Positions 12,419 through 22,627 of a stretch of DNA of 64,000 nt are shown here, piece after piece; the stretch's first letter is position 1, and each line of letters starts with the position of its first letter. The notes beneath the pieces are model-generated. The model was not told the DNA's origin and did not search any database. It saw only the letters and a list, made by a program, of their open reading frames with translations. The stretch lies in contig NC_037595.1 in NCBI RefSeq assembly GCF_003073045.1, positions 5,382,227 to 5,446,226 on the forward strand. Reading direction: 5' to 3'. This DNA is from Pomacea canaliculata (Eukaryota > Mollusca > Gastropoda > Architaenioglossa > Ampullariidae). Position numbers and translations under genes: made by a program.

Positions 12419-15400
12419 TCACAGGGAGAGAAGCACTACAACAGGACAGTGATCACTGCCTTTGACATCTTTACGAATCAAACTGTCACACAGATCCTTC
12501 TTCAGTCGCTGTGACAATACAAAGTAATCCAGACGCCTAGCAAGACATAAAGAGATTTACAATTAAAAAAGATCTGACAGGTCAGCAAAAGGAAATAAAA
12601 TCAGAACTGCTTTTATCTAAAGCTTTTTCTTCTGACACAGAATGTACACAGACACACAAAAATGCACGCATACTTTTTAATTTGTAAATCAGCATTTAAA
12701 ACCAGCATCATAAGGTTTTACTTACCAGCCAATATTTTTTTCGCGGGCATTTCTGAAGTTCGACCAGAAAGTGTATGCTTCTTCCTGGTCTGGGTAGAGT
12801 GTGCGGAAAGAATCAATGAAGCCTTCCTCCAACTGCTTCGTAAACTCTGCACGTTCCTCATCGGTAAATCCCGCATTCCTTTTGTTAGATTTGGGGTTTT
12901 TCAGATCTGCAAAAGCACCACATTATAGCACAGTCAGGTCTTGATGTTAATGACTCACATGAAGAGCCATAAAAAATACAGCAGTAAAGATCCATGGTAA
13001 GCAGCATTCTGATTTTCACCTTTCAGAACATATGCATGTACACGTTGTGCATACACATACAGGGATACAACATTACAGCAGTGCATGAGACTCTACATTA
13101 AGAAATGCATGATAACAGAGACTACACATCTTGACAGCAAGAAACAAAAAGCATTAATTCCTTGAGACCAACAAAGGTAACAATTGTTTACTACACATTT
13201 TATATTAATAGAAAGAGTAACACAAAGGACAGACAAAGCTAAGTAGGAAGTGCTTGCCTATTTCAAGGTGGGCAACATTGAGGTCTCCACACAGAACAAC
13301 TGGCTTCTTTTCCTCAAGGCCTTTCAGATATTTTCTGAAATCTACATCCCACTCTTCAGTTCTGTACTTTAGCCGCACCAATCCCTGTCCTGAGTTAGGC
13401 ACATCTGCACTCATTGTAGGATACAAATGCGGTACAGATCAATGTCTTCACATCCATTTGCAAGTGATTTCAATGAGTCAAAATTGCTTTTAGCACATTC
13501 TAATCAAATGAGAAAGAAAAAGAAATGATGTTGTAGCCTAGTGGCTGCAGAGTGAAGTGTAAGTGATTTACTGCATCCAGAGCCCGGTATGTGGTTTCTG
13601 CCCCTTTTACCTTTCCTGCTAAATCAGACTCCTATTACTTCTGGGGAGGTCTTTAGACATGCAAGCACACATGAACCTGGAATTGGCAGCCTACTCTTCC
13701 AAAGGCAACAAACCACAGTGTTACCTATTCCCTCTCACATTAAGTAAAACATTCGATTTTTTAATTTAAATATGCACTCACAAAAAGCTAATAATTACAT
13801 TTTTCCTTAAATAATTGGTTTCCATTCTTTTACAGGATTCTGATATCTTCTGATATCAATTATAAATGCAGTAAAACTGGGTAATTTTATAAATTATACA
13901 TGATATCAGTAAATCTGTTTGTGTTTGCTCTATATGTTGCTGTAGAACAGGTCTAGATAATAAAGTACTATGTCATACCCCCCCCCCAAAAAAAAAAACC
14001 AAAAAAACAAAACAAACAAACAAAACCCAAACTTATATCTCATCTCTCAGTGCCAGAACAGAGAAGTATATAAGATCACAATTTAAGGTGTAAAGAATTA
14101 GTCTCCAAATAAATACTCTGGCCAAATGCATGTGAAAAGTTTACTTTTACTGCACATAAAAATAATCTCTGAAGGTAATGGTATGATGTATCAAACCTAC
14201 ATGCAGTAACCAAGTAGAATTTGTCAAACTCTGCAGTCATCACCCTGCCCTCATTGTCGTGCTTTTCAATACCTGAAAAAGAGAAAAATGCTGCAAATGT
14301 AATTCACTTGGAAGTCAGAAAATGATGGCATGATTCAAATAAAAATGTATTTTTCCAAATTCTTTTTCTTCTTCAGCATTCACAAAAAAAAAAAAAAGCA
14401 CAACTATCGATTAGTTTTGTTCTGATTATAAAATGGACTACTTTACCTTGTTCACTTGGTGATTCTTCAAAATAAAAATTAACTTTTCAAACTGGATAGA
14501 TGGAAGTTTACAAGAACATGCTGGTCTGCTTTACGGTAATTTCTAAGATTTAGCTAGAGTTTTTTCTCTCTTTTTTTAAGCTAATGCTCAGCTATCTCCT
14601 TATAAGCACTTAAGAAATGGCAATCACAGAAGAACAGCTCTTAACTGCATTCTTCACAGCTCATAATCGTTATTTCTTTAAAAAAAATTCAAGATATATT
14701 TGCAATGACTTTGTATATTGTCTATACTAAATATCATGCTGAAATTATGACTCAACATAAAAAAAAGGACAGTAAATGCTGTGCATCAGCACATTTTAAT
14801 CACACTAGCAAACATTCTGGAAATTTAATACTAATAATTGAACTTTCTTTGTTTTACTGTTGTGTTTAATACTTTTATTTACGCTGAAAATGATAACATC
14901 TTAAACAGACCTAAGCCATATGTGATGGAGATAGGCTCTGTTTTTGTATACATTCCAATGCCAGAGTATCCTTCTTTTTCTGCTGAATACCAGTAAGCTT
15001 TGTAGCCTTCTGCCTCAGCCTCCTTAGGAATTTTTTGTTTTGAACATTTTGTCTCTTGGACACAAAGCACATCTGGTTTTTCCTTTGTCAGGTAGGACAG
15101 CCCACCTTTCTGTAACATGAAATAATGAAAAGAACATCGAGAAGAGAATTTGTGTGAAAGGATAACATGCCAAACCCTAACTGATTTTTCTTTGAACCTG
15201 GTGTCTGATAGCTTTAGTATATTTATGTTTAAATGAATGCTTGAAACATTTCTCTTTGTCTTCTGCTGAACAACTAAAATAGTCTAGTAATGAATGAACA
15301 AAGGAATATCAAAATGAACTTAGTAATGTCATTCCAAATAGGAATGAAGGCTCCCCCAAGCAACTGACACATATGATAATGTTGGTGAGTTCATGAACAC

Positions 15401-17338
15401 AAAACACAATCAAACATAAACACCACTTTAAAAATGCACTTGAACAGTACTATAGAAATGTATCATATTCTGGAAAATTGTTATGATAATGAATATTTCA
15501 ATAACAGAAGCCTACTCTCCATTATTATGGGGAAAAATTGTGGAATGTTCCAATCACTCTAACAATTTGCCCTTAACAACACTGACATACTTTACAGCAT
15601 CTACAAGAACATCATTCAACAATGCCAGCATTCTATAACATAGCAAAAATTATAATAACTAAATAAAATAAAAATTAAGACTGTTCACCAACAAGATATG
15701 AAAGATGTGGATTAACAAAGGTAGTAATCATATATTCTCAAGGCTCATTGTGAACATCAAAACTGTTAATGGCTAACACAATACACCATAGACTGAGAAT
15801 CATCACATGAATCAAAACAAAGTTGCTGGCTGGTTGCTCATGATATCCACCCATACAACTATGCACATACATTTTGCACATTTCAGATGATGCCCTCTCT
15901 ACATGTACATCTGCCACAGAGATGCATGCACAGCCTCACTGCACTAGTATCAAATTTGGTTTTTTAAATCAAATTTCTGGATGGCAATCATTATATAGCA
16001 GTGAATAACAGTTTGAAAAGCATAATATATCAAATACTCTATACATTTCAAAGGGAATTTAAACTGCCAAAATTCCACTGTACATTTCTAGCATGGTATT
16101 TCACCATTTACAGTTTATAAGGTTTAGTAAGCTATAAAGGTTCTATTTTGTCATTGTCTGCTTCAAGTCGAGGGCAAATTGTCCTCCCCCCAAAAAAAAA
16201 CATTTCAAATTATACTTACATTTAACCATGCTCGGACACCATTGATATTCCAAGATGCTAGCTTCAAATTCCAGGGGCGTCCATCATTTGTTTTAGCTGT
16301 CGACTCAAAGTCTGTTGTGGAAAGACTATCTGAGACCTTGGCCTGCTTTGGAGTGGGCTCTAATTTCTCTTCAGACCCATTTTCTCCATCATCAGCTCTC
16401 TTTGCTTTTCCCCTGCTTCTCTATAGGTATTAATAAACCCCATGAAAACAGTTACATAAAACAGACTTCTCCTTTAGTATTTCTTACAAATAATTTTATC
16501 AATCATTTCAGTCCATGTATCATTTGTCCATGTATTCTTTTCGCTTTATTGATTTGATTGTGTGTGTGTGTTTTTTTAGCTTTTAAATCTGACCTTTTTT
16601 GCAAAAGTTTTAGTATTCCTCTCAGACTGTAAGAATGGCAACATGCACAAATCAGTAGGGGAAAGAGAAAATAAAAGCTTAGGTCACCTTTGTTCCTTTC
16701 TTGACGGTGTCAATTTCATTTTCCGAGGTCTCATCTTCAAGTGTTTCATCCACAGACTTCGGTTTAGATTTATCCTTGGCAGCTTTAGTATTTGCCTTCC
16801 AAAATGATGACAAAATGTTTTCTAAGAATAGCAAATTTTAATACAAAGCTTTTAGTGTAAAGTTTAGGACTAGTATGACAGGGAGAATCCTCAGCTAAAT
16901 CCGAGTACAACAAAATCTCACAAACAATTAAATGGATAAGAAAATACTAAATAGCAGAATCAACTTCCTCTGATAGTGCATCTACAAGATACGAAAATCC
17001 CTTTCTGCATCATTACTTCTTCGAATTTCTGTATTTGTCATACCTTTTCTCTTCCCTATCAAATCTTTTAAATAAACTGCTCTACATCAAATCACATGAA
17101 AGTGAAACTGCATAACTGGTATGCGATCCTTGATTATGACCACTTTAAAATAACTACATACCTAAAAAAATTCAATTAAGATACATATTTTATATATAAA
17201 GCTATTAATTTTAAAAGATCGGATAAAGGACAAACAACAATCACGGATATGTCCGTCCAGATCTATAGTCACCGTTAAAAAAAAAAAGATAGTAAGACAT
17301 TTATAAAATCTCACAGCAGCTCTTTTCTTCGGTGGCAT
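12419..17338 (-). CDS. APEX1: Apurinic/apyrimidinic endonuclease APEX1, eight coding exons
   Basis: Base-excision-repair AP endonuclease of the exonuclease III family, predicted 349 residues. Exons are 17338-17315, 16795-16688, 16420-16220, 15109-14911, 14272-14201, 13404-13258, 12906-12726 and 12536-12419; they sum to 1050 nt with every junction in phase. The N-terminus is a Lys-rich nuclear-localisation-like tail (MPPKKRAA, then GKAKRADDG). The catalytic core shows [18 protein letters not shown] (metal-binding Glu), [16 protein letters not shown] (Asp/Asn pair), [15 protein letters not shown] and GSDHCP (catalytic Asp-His). The intron after HLEI uses a GC donor (13257-13256). The residue matching human redox Cys65 is Ala (KLASWN rather than KICSWN), so only the repair role is supported. 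The gene looks intact. Confidence 0.97.
13526..13600 (+). repeat. Possible SINE head inside an APEX1 intron
   Basis: TGTAGCCTAGTGGCTGCAGA resembles a tRNA A-box region and CAGAGCCCGGTATG about 45 bp later resembles a B-box. No target-site duplication was found by eye. Confidence 0.3.
13978..14026. repeat. C/A homopolymer and CAAA simple repeat
   Basis: A C-run followed by an A-run and AAAC/AAAAC units in an APEX1 intron. Simple-sequence DNA only. Confidence 0.8.
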
Positions 17339-18419
17339 GACGAAATGTCTAAACAAGAAGTTTGATACAGAAGTATTATCAAATACAAGACAACAACTTT
17401 TGGGATTTGCTGATTTTGCAATTAGTTTACACCACGATGCCAGCATACGCGCTCTATTGTTGTTGTTGACTGTACGCGCGAAATGCCGGCGGAGAATCAA
17501 AAATTATACCAAGTCTATAACGCTCAATTTAAAATATAAATCACTCTCAATTTAACATTATAAATATCATTTTTCTTACAATAGAAATAATGCATTTAAC
17601 TGTTTATTTATAACTAATTATGATTTTATTTTTATTGTAACTTTTTGTCGCACATTTCCTTAGCCATAGTTTTTGATAAAGCACAATGTTGATATTGAGG
17701 CTCCGGTAAGGATGCAAGAAATAGGTAGGTATAACTAAGCATCACAAATAACAGCTTGTGTACTGTTCATACGTGTGTGCGTGTGCGTGCGTACGCTCGT
17801 TTGTTTTTCTGCCGGAGACTTTGTTACATAAGGAGAATACCGTGGTGGATATATATCCATGTTCAGCAAGATCTCTCATTCTTACGCAAGCAATTGAGCA
17901 ATTAGCTCGCACACTTACACAAGCATACAACAAACACGTACTCTCACTCAAGCACACACTAACACGTAGTCTCACACAAGCACACACACTCACACACTCA
18001 TACCCCAGCCCTTCCACACACCCACAGAAATAGATCACTAAGAGCGTAGAGACAGACGCGCAAAAGCATTGATTTAGCCAAGGGCCAAAACTCTGATAGT
18101 AACTATGACTACCCTGCAGCAATGGCTAATAACGATGAAAAGAAAAATTCAAACTCTGTTTTCGGTGGACATGAAAAAGGGCACGCACAACATCACAACG
18201 CATCATACGAAGAGCATAACAAGAACAACAAATCACACAGGTAGCACAAGCATGCGATTGATGCTTGACGCACGCTGTATAGGTGAATAGATATCGCAGC
18301 AGGTGGGCATGAATCGCAGGTCTGCCTTTGGGGTATTTGGGAAATAGTTGTGCGACTGTGTATGGCAGGTGTGTCAAACTAAGGGTTCCCCGAGTACCGC
18401 ATTGGTCACATTTGTGTTG
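17339..18419. other. APEX1 upstream region and CA-rich microsatellite
   Basis: After the short GC-rich APEX1 upstream patch the sequence is AT-rich. TG-rich DNA occurs at 17770-17805, and an imperfect CACACT/CACAAG microsatellite occurs at about 17905-18003. No coding exon is supported. Confidence 0.6.
17476..17483 (-). promoter_or_regulatory. E2F-type site upstream of APEX1
   Basis: GCGCGAAA (TTTCGCGC on the gene strand) lies about 140 bp upstream of the APEX1 start codon in a short GC-rich patch (17440-17500) of otherwise AT-rich DNA. It matches the E2F consensus. Promoter function is inferred from position. Confidence 0.35.
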
Positions 18420-18857
18420 TCATGAGGGCCGTACATGTGTACAGTTTGCTTTGACATGCCTGGTATATATGGAATACAGGTGAACGTAATCGGTATAGCC
18501 CTTTACCTCGTCGTGTACATCAACAAGCCAACATGGAATCAGGTATAATGGTTCCTGACTTGGTATATTATCAGTTTTTGTCTCTGCACTGCATGGTAAC
18601 TGAGATTTTTCACTGCTCAAGAAACGATCCAGTAGAAAGGTCAAGAAGGCAGTATTGGATTTATATCCTGCTCTTTTTTGTCCAAGTTCAAACTTTTTTT
18701 TAAATTCTTTTCTTTCCTCTTCGTTTTGGAAATACAAGCGTATATCTTTCGTTAAAGACCTATATTCATAAGTTTTAAAAGAGCCGTCAGCCATAAGTTT
18801 CTTGTACCGATTCCTGCGAGACGATGATTTCACCTCAGAACCCTTTGTTGTGGGCAT
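18420..18857 (-). CDS. Orphan basic protein, possible first coding exon
   Basis: Open frame of 145 codons starting MPTTKGSEVKSSSRRNRYKK after a good start context (CAACATGCC). The N-terminal two thirds look protein-like: charged, and containing KTYEYRSLTKDIRLYF, EEERKEFKKKFELGQKR and NTAFLTFLLDRFLSS, which suggests a compact helical domain of about 70 residues (residues 20-90). The last 40 residues look less constrained, so a splice donor may lie inside the frame. I do not recognise the family. It could be the first exon of a lineage-expanded gene or part of a transposon-derived gene; no downstream exon was identified. Confidence 0.35.
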   Translation of the reverse strand: MPTTKGSEVKSSSRRNRYKKLMADGSFKTYEYRSLTKDIRLYFQNEEERKEFKKKFELGQKRAGYKSNTAFLTFLLDRFLSSEKSQLPCSAETKTDNIPSQEPLYLIPCWLVDVHDEVKGYTDYVHLYSIYTRHVKANCTHVRPS

Positions 18858-19895
18858 GTTGATAATTTTCAGTAAATGCCGCAGGTATCTGGGAACCTGT
18901 TTTTAAAAAAGTCAAATAAGTTTTTATTTACAATCATAGCCGAATTTTCTTGTAAATTTAAAGAATATCGCTAACTTATTTTGTAGTAGAAAAATGTGAC
19001 CAAAAAAAAAAAAAAAAAACCCCAACAAAACAACTGATTTTGCGTGTCATTCTTTTGCATGCAGTTTTATTAATAAATGCTGTTTGTTTCACGTATTTAG
19101 TCTTTTTGGATTGGAAGTATATCTTATTGTCGTTCATGCGTTCATCATTTGATTGGTACAACGAAAGGTTTCACTCGATCCCAATCGGAGACGTGGTCGC
19201 TTAGAGTTATGTCAGGGTTAGATCGTCGTCTTTCATTTCACACGTGTGTGTATGTGTGGTCATCCCTAAACGCCTTCACATTGGGTGAATCGACTCCTCT
19301 CAAATCAACTTGGTCGAATCGACCGATGACCCTGAACCCTGAACGACCACTTTCGTTTTACCTGCCAGACAGACTAAAACAGTTTCTTTTTTGTACTTTA
19401 TAAATTGCAGGTAAACAAAACCAAACATACCCGCAATGACTGAGAAAATCCAAGTTATAGCTCAGTGGCGCGTGGTGGCAGTGCGAAATCGAGAGAACAC
19501 TTCTAATGTCAGGAAACTGCCTCCGCCCTTTGGCAACTGAGAGTGGAAGATATGTTTATCAGGAAGGCAATTGCAGGTCAGTCATGCGGTGAAACAGGTG
19601 TCGTAACGCATGAATTAGTCAACGTAGATCGGTAACATCAGACAGCACAACGCTAGTTCGACACAAGGAGCCATAGTCATAAAACCGGTTTCTCGCTTTC
19701 TTGCTGTAGGTAAGAAAGAGGGAGACTCTGGGGGCGGGGGTGGCAAACACGTATTGTGCCGTCTAGCCAGAGACACTAAAGAGCAAGGACTGCCATCTCT
19801 TGCGACGCGCATGCGCTGGACTAAGTTGTTGCTTTGCCTTTTCCGGTTTCCCTTTATACAGTGCGTCGCAGAGCTATTGTTGTTATCATTTTGAG
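18858..19895. other. Intergenic, no gene seen
   Basis: Nothing supported here beyond an A-run near 19000 and short low-complexity tracts. Confidence 0.5.
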
Positions 19896-20102
19896 ATGCC
19901 AGGCAATAGTTGTGCGATTACCAGGAGGCCCTGCATGGAAAAGTCAACACAAATGTTTATGATTTTATCCGCATACGAAAACTAGACAATCAAGACTGGG
20001 AGGGGCGGGGGGGGGGGGAATGTTGTGTGATTCCAATCGTTGTGATTCTTGAAAGAGCAACCATTTGTTTCAGACATTTCAAACCGGAGTGTTACATTGA
20101 AG
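19896..20102 (+). pseudogene. THAP-domain-like exon, frame-broken
   Basis: The start MPGNSCAI in one frame is followed in another by VYDFIRIRKLDNQDWEG and ATICFRHFKPECYIEG, then a good splice donor (GAAG/GTAGGT at 20103). A Met-Pro start with an early Cys, a central Trp and a C-x2-H-F-x-P-E motif are hallmarks of the THAP zinc-dependent DNA-binding domain. The frame changes once or twice, and a 12-G run sits in the middle. I cannot tell an assembly error from a decayed copy. Neither the second zinc Cys nor downstream exons were identified. THAP domains occur in host transcription factors and in P-type transposases; this could be either. Confidence 0.4.
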
Positions 20103-20818
20103 GTAGGTCATTAATCATTACTATGATACAACATATAGTTACTGTCAAGAGTAATGCATGCTTAAAAAATAATGTGTTTTATGTGAAACTTTTTATGTTT
20201 ACCAAGTTAATGTTCTTAATGCTTCTAGTTTCATTCTGCATTATACCTTCGATACCTTTACATCCTTGCATGGTAAGATACACATATAATTAAAGTCAAC
20301 TGGTTAAAAAATCTGCAGTAGCTAAGCTAAAGCATTGATGATAAGAGGTTTATTATAACCTTTGTTTACATTTTAAGACCATTGACTGCAGTAGTTTTAA
20401 CCTTGACGCATTTTATTAACTCTCGGTATAAAGTTCTTAGTGTGCACTGCATGTTATGTATAATGTCACTTCACCAATGGTATCGTTTACTGGATAAGAA
20501 GGAGCTACAATGTTCCTTTATTACAGAGTCCTGTCTCTTGTTTTGCCTTGTTCCTGGCCTTGGCTGAAATACACCGGAACAATAAAACAAAACACAAAAA
20601 AAAAACCAATTACTAAGGGTGTAAGGGTGTTATCTTTATTGAATTGAGTGTGCATGAATTTAAGTGCCAAAGTGATTAAAGCCATGGAATCAACATTTCA
20701 CATCAATTTTTGTTTTATATATATACACATCAAGTAAGGCTCCTCTACTTATATAATGCTTAAGATTACAACGCCTTTGGGATAATTAGATTAAATTAAA
20801 TTTGGCATTTCCTTCAGC
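20103..20818. other. Short AT-rich interval before the ankyrin gene
   Basis: No coding exon is supported. The pyrimidine tract with TTCAG at 20810-20818, directly before the ankyrin gene's ATG, looks like a splice acceptor, so an untranslated 5' exon may lie in or beyond this interval. Confidence 0.45.
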
Positions 20819-21901
20819 ATGGGCCAGAAGAATACAGTTTTGCTGAAATCCTTGAGATCGCATGACGAAATGGACAGCTGGCGAAATATGGAGTACTTCG
20901 AGGAGGATCTTCATGAAGCTGTGGTGTCTGGGAACCTGGCTTCGGTGGAAGGATACCTGAAGCGAGGTCTTAGCCCCAACCACGCCTTCCGCTCCGCCGA
21001 TCCTGCCGCGGCCAGGCGTATGGGGCGCACGCTGCTGGAAGAAGCCGTGCATGCTGGTCAGAAAGACATCGTGCGCCTGCTGGCCACGTTCAAAGTCGAC
21101 CCCAACCTGACCTTCGTCGTTCACGTAGACGAGGACTTACGCCCCGTGCTAAAGCCGTACACGAAGAAGGAGCGGTTGAAGATGTCCTGCGTTTACCCCA
21201 GCATCGTCCGGCGCGACGTAGAGATGGTGCAGCTGTTGGTGCGGGCGGGGCTGGACGTCAACCTCTGTGACGACCGCGGCTGCACGGCGCTGTGGCACGC
21301 CGTTGACCTGCAAGACTATGACCTGGCCAAGGCCTTGGTCGGCAGTCCGGCCTGTGACGTCAACCTGCCTGACGTAGCGCAACTCCGCCCTCTGCACGTC
21401 GCGGCCCTCCACGGCCACGTGCGCTTGGCCTCCTTGCTCATCCGACACGGCGCGCGGGTGGATCCGGTGCAGCTGCGAGGATCCACACCCTTGGTACTGG
21501 CTTGCAAGGCCGCATGCTGCCAGACTGCCCGCCTTCTGCTGCTCAACGGGGCAGATCCCAACCACGTGGGCTATAACGGCCACACACCCATGTCGGCTGC
21601 CCTGGAAAGTTGTCGCGAGCGACACCTGACGGATCTTTTGATCGACGCCGGCGCCACAGTGGACTGCACAACGGTCCGGAAGTGCATCAGGGACCAGGTG
21701 CCGCTGCTCCAGACGTGCCCGGAAGTTCTGGACCTCATCCGGGAACTTGCGCGTACGCCCCGCCCCTTGAAGGTGCAGTGCCTCTTAGCCGTCCGCCGTG
21801 CGGTAGTCGCCTCCCTCAGCAAACTGCACTTCGTGCTCAAAGTAGAGAGTCTCCCCGTCCCTCGCATCGTGCAGGAGCTCATCCTGCTGAGCTACTTGTA
21901 A
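20819..21901 (+). CDS. Ankyrin-repeat and SOCS-box protein (ASB type)
   Basis: Single open frame of 360 residues, GC-rich against AT-rich flanks and with no intron in the coding part. Ankyrin repeats span roughly residues 30-280; clear repeats include GRTLLEEAVHAGQKDIVRLL, GCTALWHAVDLQDYDLAKAL, LRPLHVAALHGHVRLASLLI, STPLVLACKAACCQTARLLL and GHTPMSAALES. The C-terminal 50 residues fit a SOCS box: a BC-box-like PLKVQCLLAVRRAVV and a Cul5-box-like LPVPRIVQELILLSYL. In known family members this box recruits Elongin B/C and Cullin 5 to make a ubiquitin ligase, with the ankyrin repeats binding substrate. Which ASB it corresponds to is not clear. Confidence 0.88.
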   Translation: MGQKNTVLLKSLRSHDEMDSWRNMEYFEEDLHEAVVSGNLASVEGYLKRGLSPNHAFRSADPAAARRMGRTLLEEAVHAGQKDIVRLLATFKVDPNLTFVVHVDEDLRPVLKPYTKKERLKMSCVYPSIVRRDVEMVQLLVRAGLDVNLCDDRGCTALWHAVDLQDYDLAKALVGSPACDVNLPDVAQLRPLHVAALHGHVRLASLLIRHGARVDPVQLRGSTPLVLACKAACCQTARLLLLNGADPNHVGYNGHTPMSAALESCRERHLTDLLIDAGATVDCTTVRKCIRDQVPLLQTCPEVLDLIRELARTPRPLKVQCLLAVRRAVVASLSKLHFVLKVESLPVPRIVQELILLSYL

Positions 21902-22270
21902 TACCATGCAGGAACTCATTCTGCTGAACACACCTTGAACTAGTCTTGATGAGTTCATTGTAAAACACTGTGCAAGGTCTTTTCCTGCTAAACTGCTTGT
22001 AGTAATCTTGTAACAGTGTGCACTTGACTAAAAGTTGTAATCTGCCTGTAACTGCATTGCCTGGATCACACCACTGAACTTTTTAATACAGTGTTAACAA
22101 ACTTATCCTGCTGAACTACTTGTAATATATTTTCCTGGAGCACATCCACAGAAATTCTTGTAACAATATGCAAGGTCTCTCATCCGGCAGAGCTACTACT
22201 TGTAATATACTGTGTGTAATGTAATACAGTGTTCAGTATTTCGTCCGAGTGAATGACTTGTAATAAATTG
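21871..22270 (+). repeat. Degenerate tandem copies of the ASB stop-codon region in its 3' UTR
   Basis: The end of the coding sequence (CATCCTGCTGAGCTACTTGT plus AATA) recurs in decayed form downstream: near 21908 (CTCATTCTGCTGAACA), 21972 (CTTTTCCTGCTAAACTGCTT), 22100 (TTATCCTGCTGAACTACTTG), 22170 (CTCATCCGGCAGAGCTAC) and 22235 (TTCGTCCGAGTGAATGACTT). Spacing is about 35-125 bp. AATAAA at 22262-22267 is a candidate polyadenylation signal. Confidence 0.65.
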
Positions 22271-22429
22271 CATGATAGTTCTGTTGTCGTTAAGTGTTTC
22301 TGATGAACAAGGTCGGCAGTTGTGTGGCATCTTCATGTCGTGTTGTCGATGAAGTACTTGTGACATGTTGCACCGGTATCTGTCTTGTAACTGTGCTCTG
22401 TGTGTGTGTGTGTGTGATTTAGCATAAAA

Positions 22430-22627
22430 TTCATTCAGTCATTCGTACCTTGATGGTACCAGTCGCTGGGGTAGGGGGGCAGGGAGCACATGGATAGACA
22501 CGGCCCGCCATTCACGTCTATTGTGGGCGATGGTCAGCAGGACCACAGGTCCAGTTTTTGACGCTCGTAAGCCAGTTCTTCCTCTGGCTGCGGCGTCCAC
22601 CACCCTCCAAGATAACTTGAAGGACAA
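22430..22627 (-). mobile_element. LINE 3'-end fragment (reverse transcriptase C-terminus)
   Basis: On the minus strand, shifting frames read GGRRSQRKNWLTSVKNWTC and AHNRREWRAVSIHVLPAP. They resemble the conserved C-terminal segment of invertebrate LINE polyproteins (a G-R-R-R-G-R-Q-R-K-x-W stretch followed by a D/N-R-x-x-W-R element). At least one frameshift is present and the copy is severely 5'-truncated. A TG microsatellite (22402-22418) lies next to its 3' end. Confidence 0.7.

Noticed and set aside
20786-21882. Several antisense and out-of-frame open frames over the ankyrin gene
   Set aside because: GC-rich coding DNA keeps other frames open; only the 360-residue plus frame shows domains.
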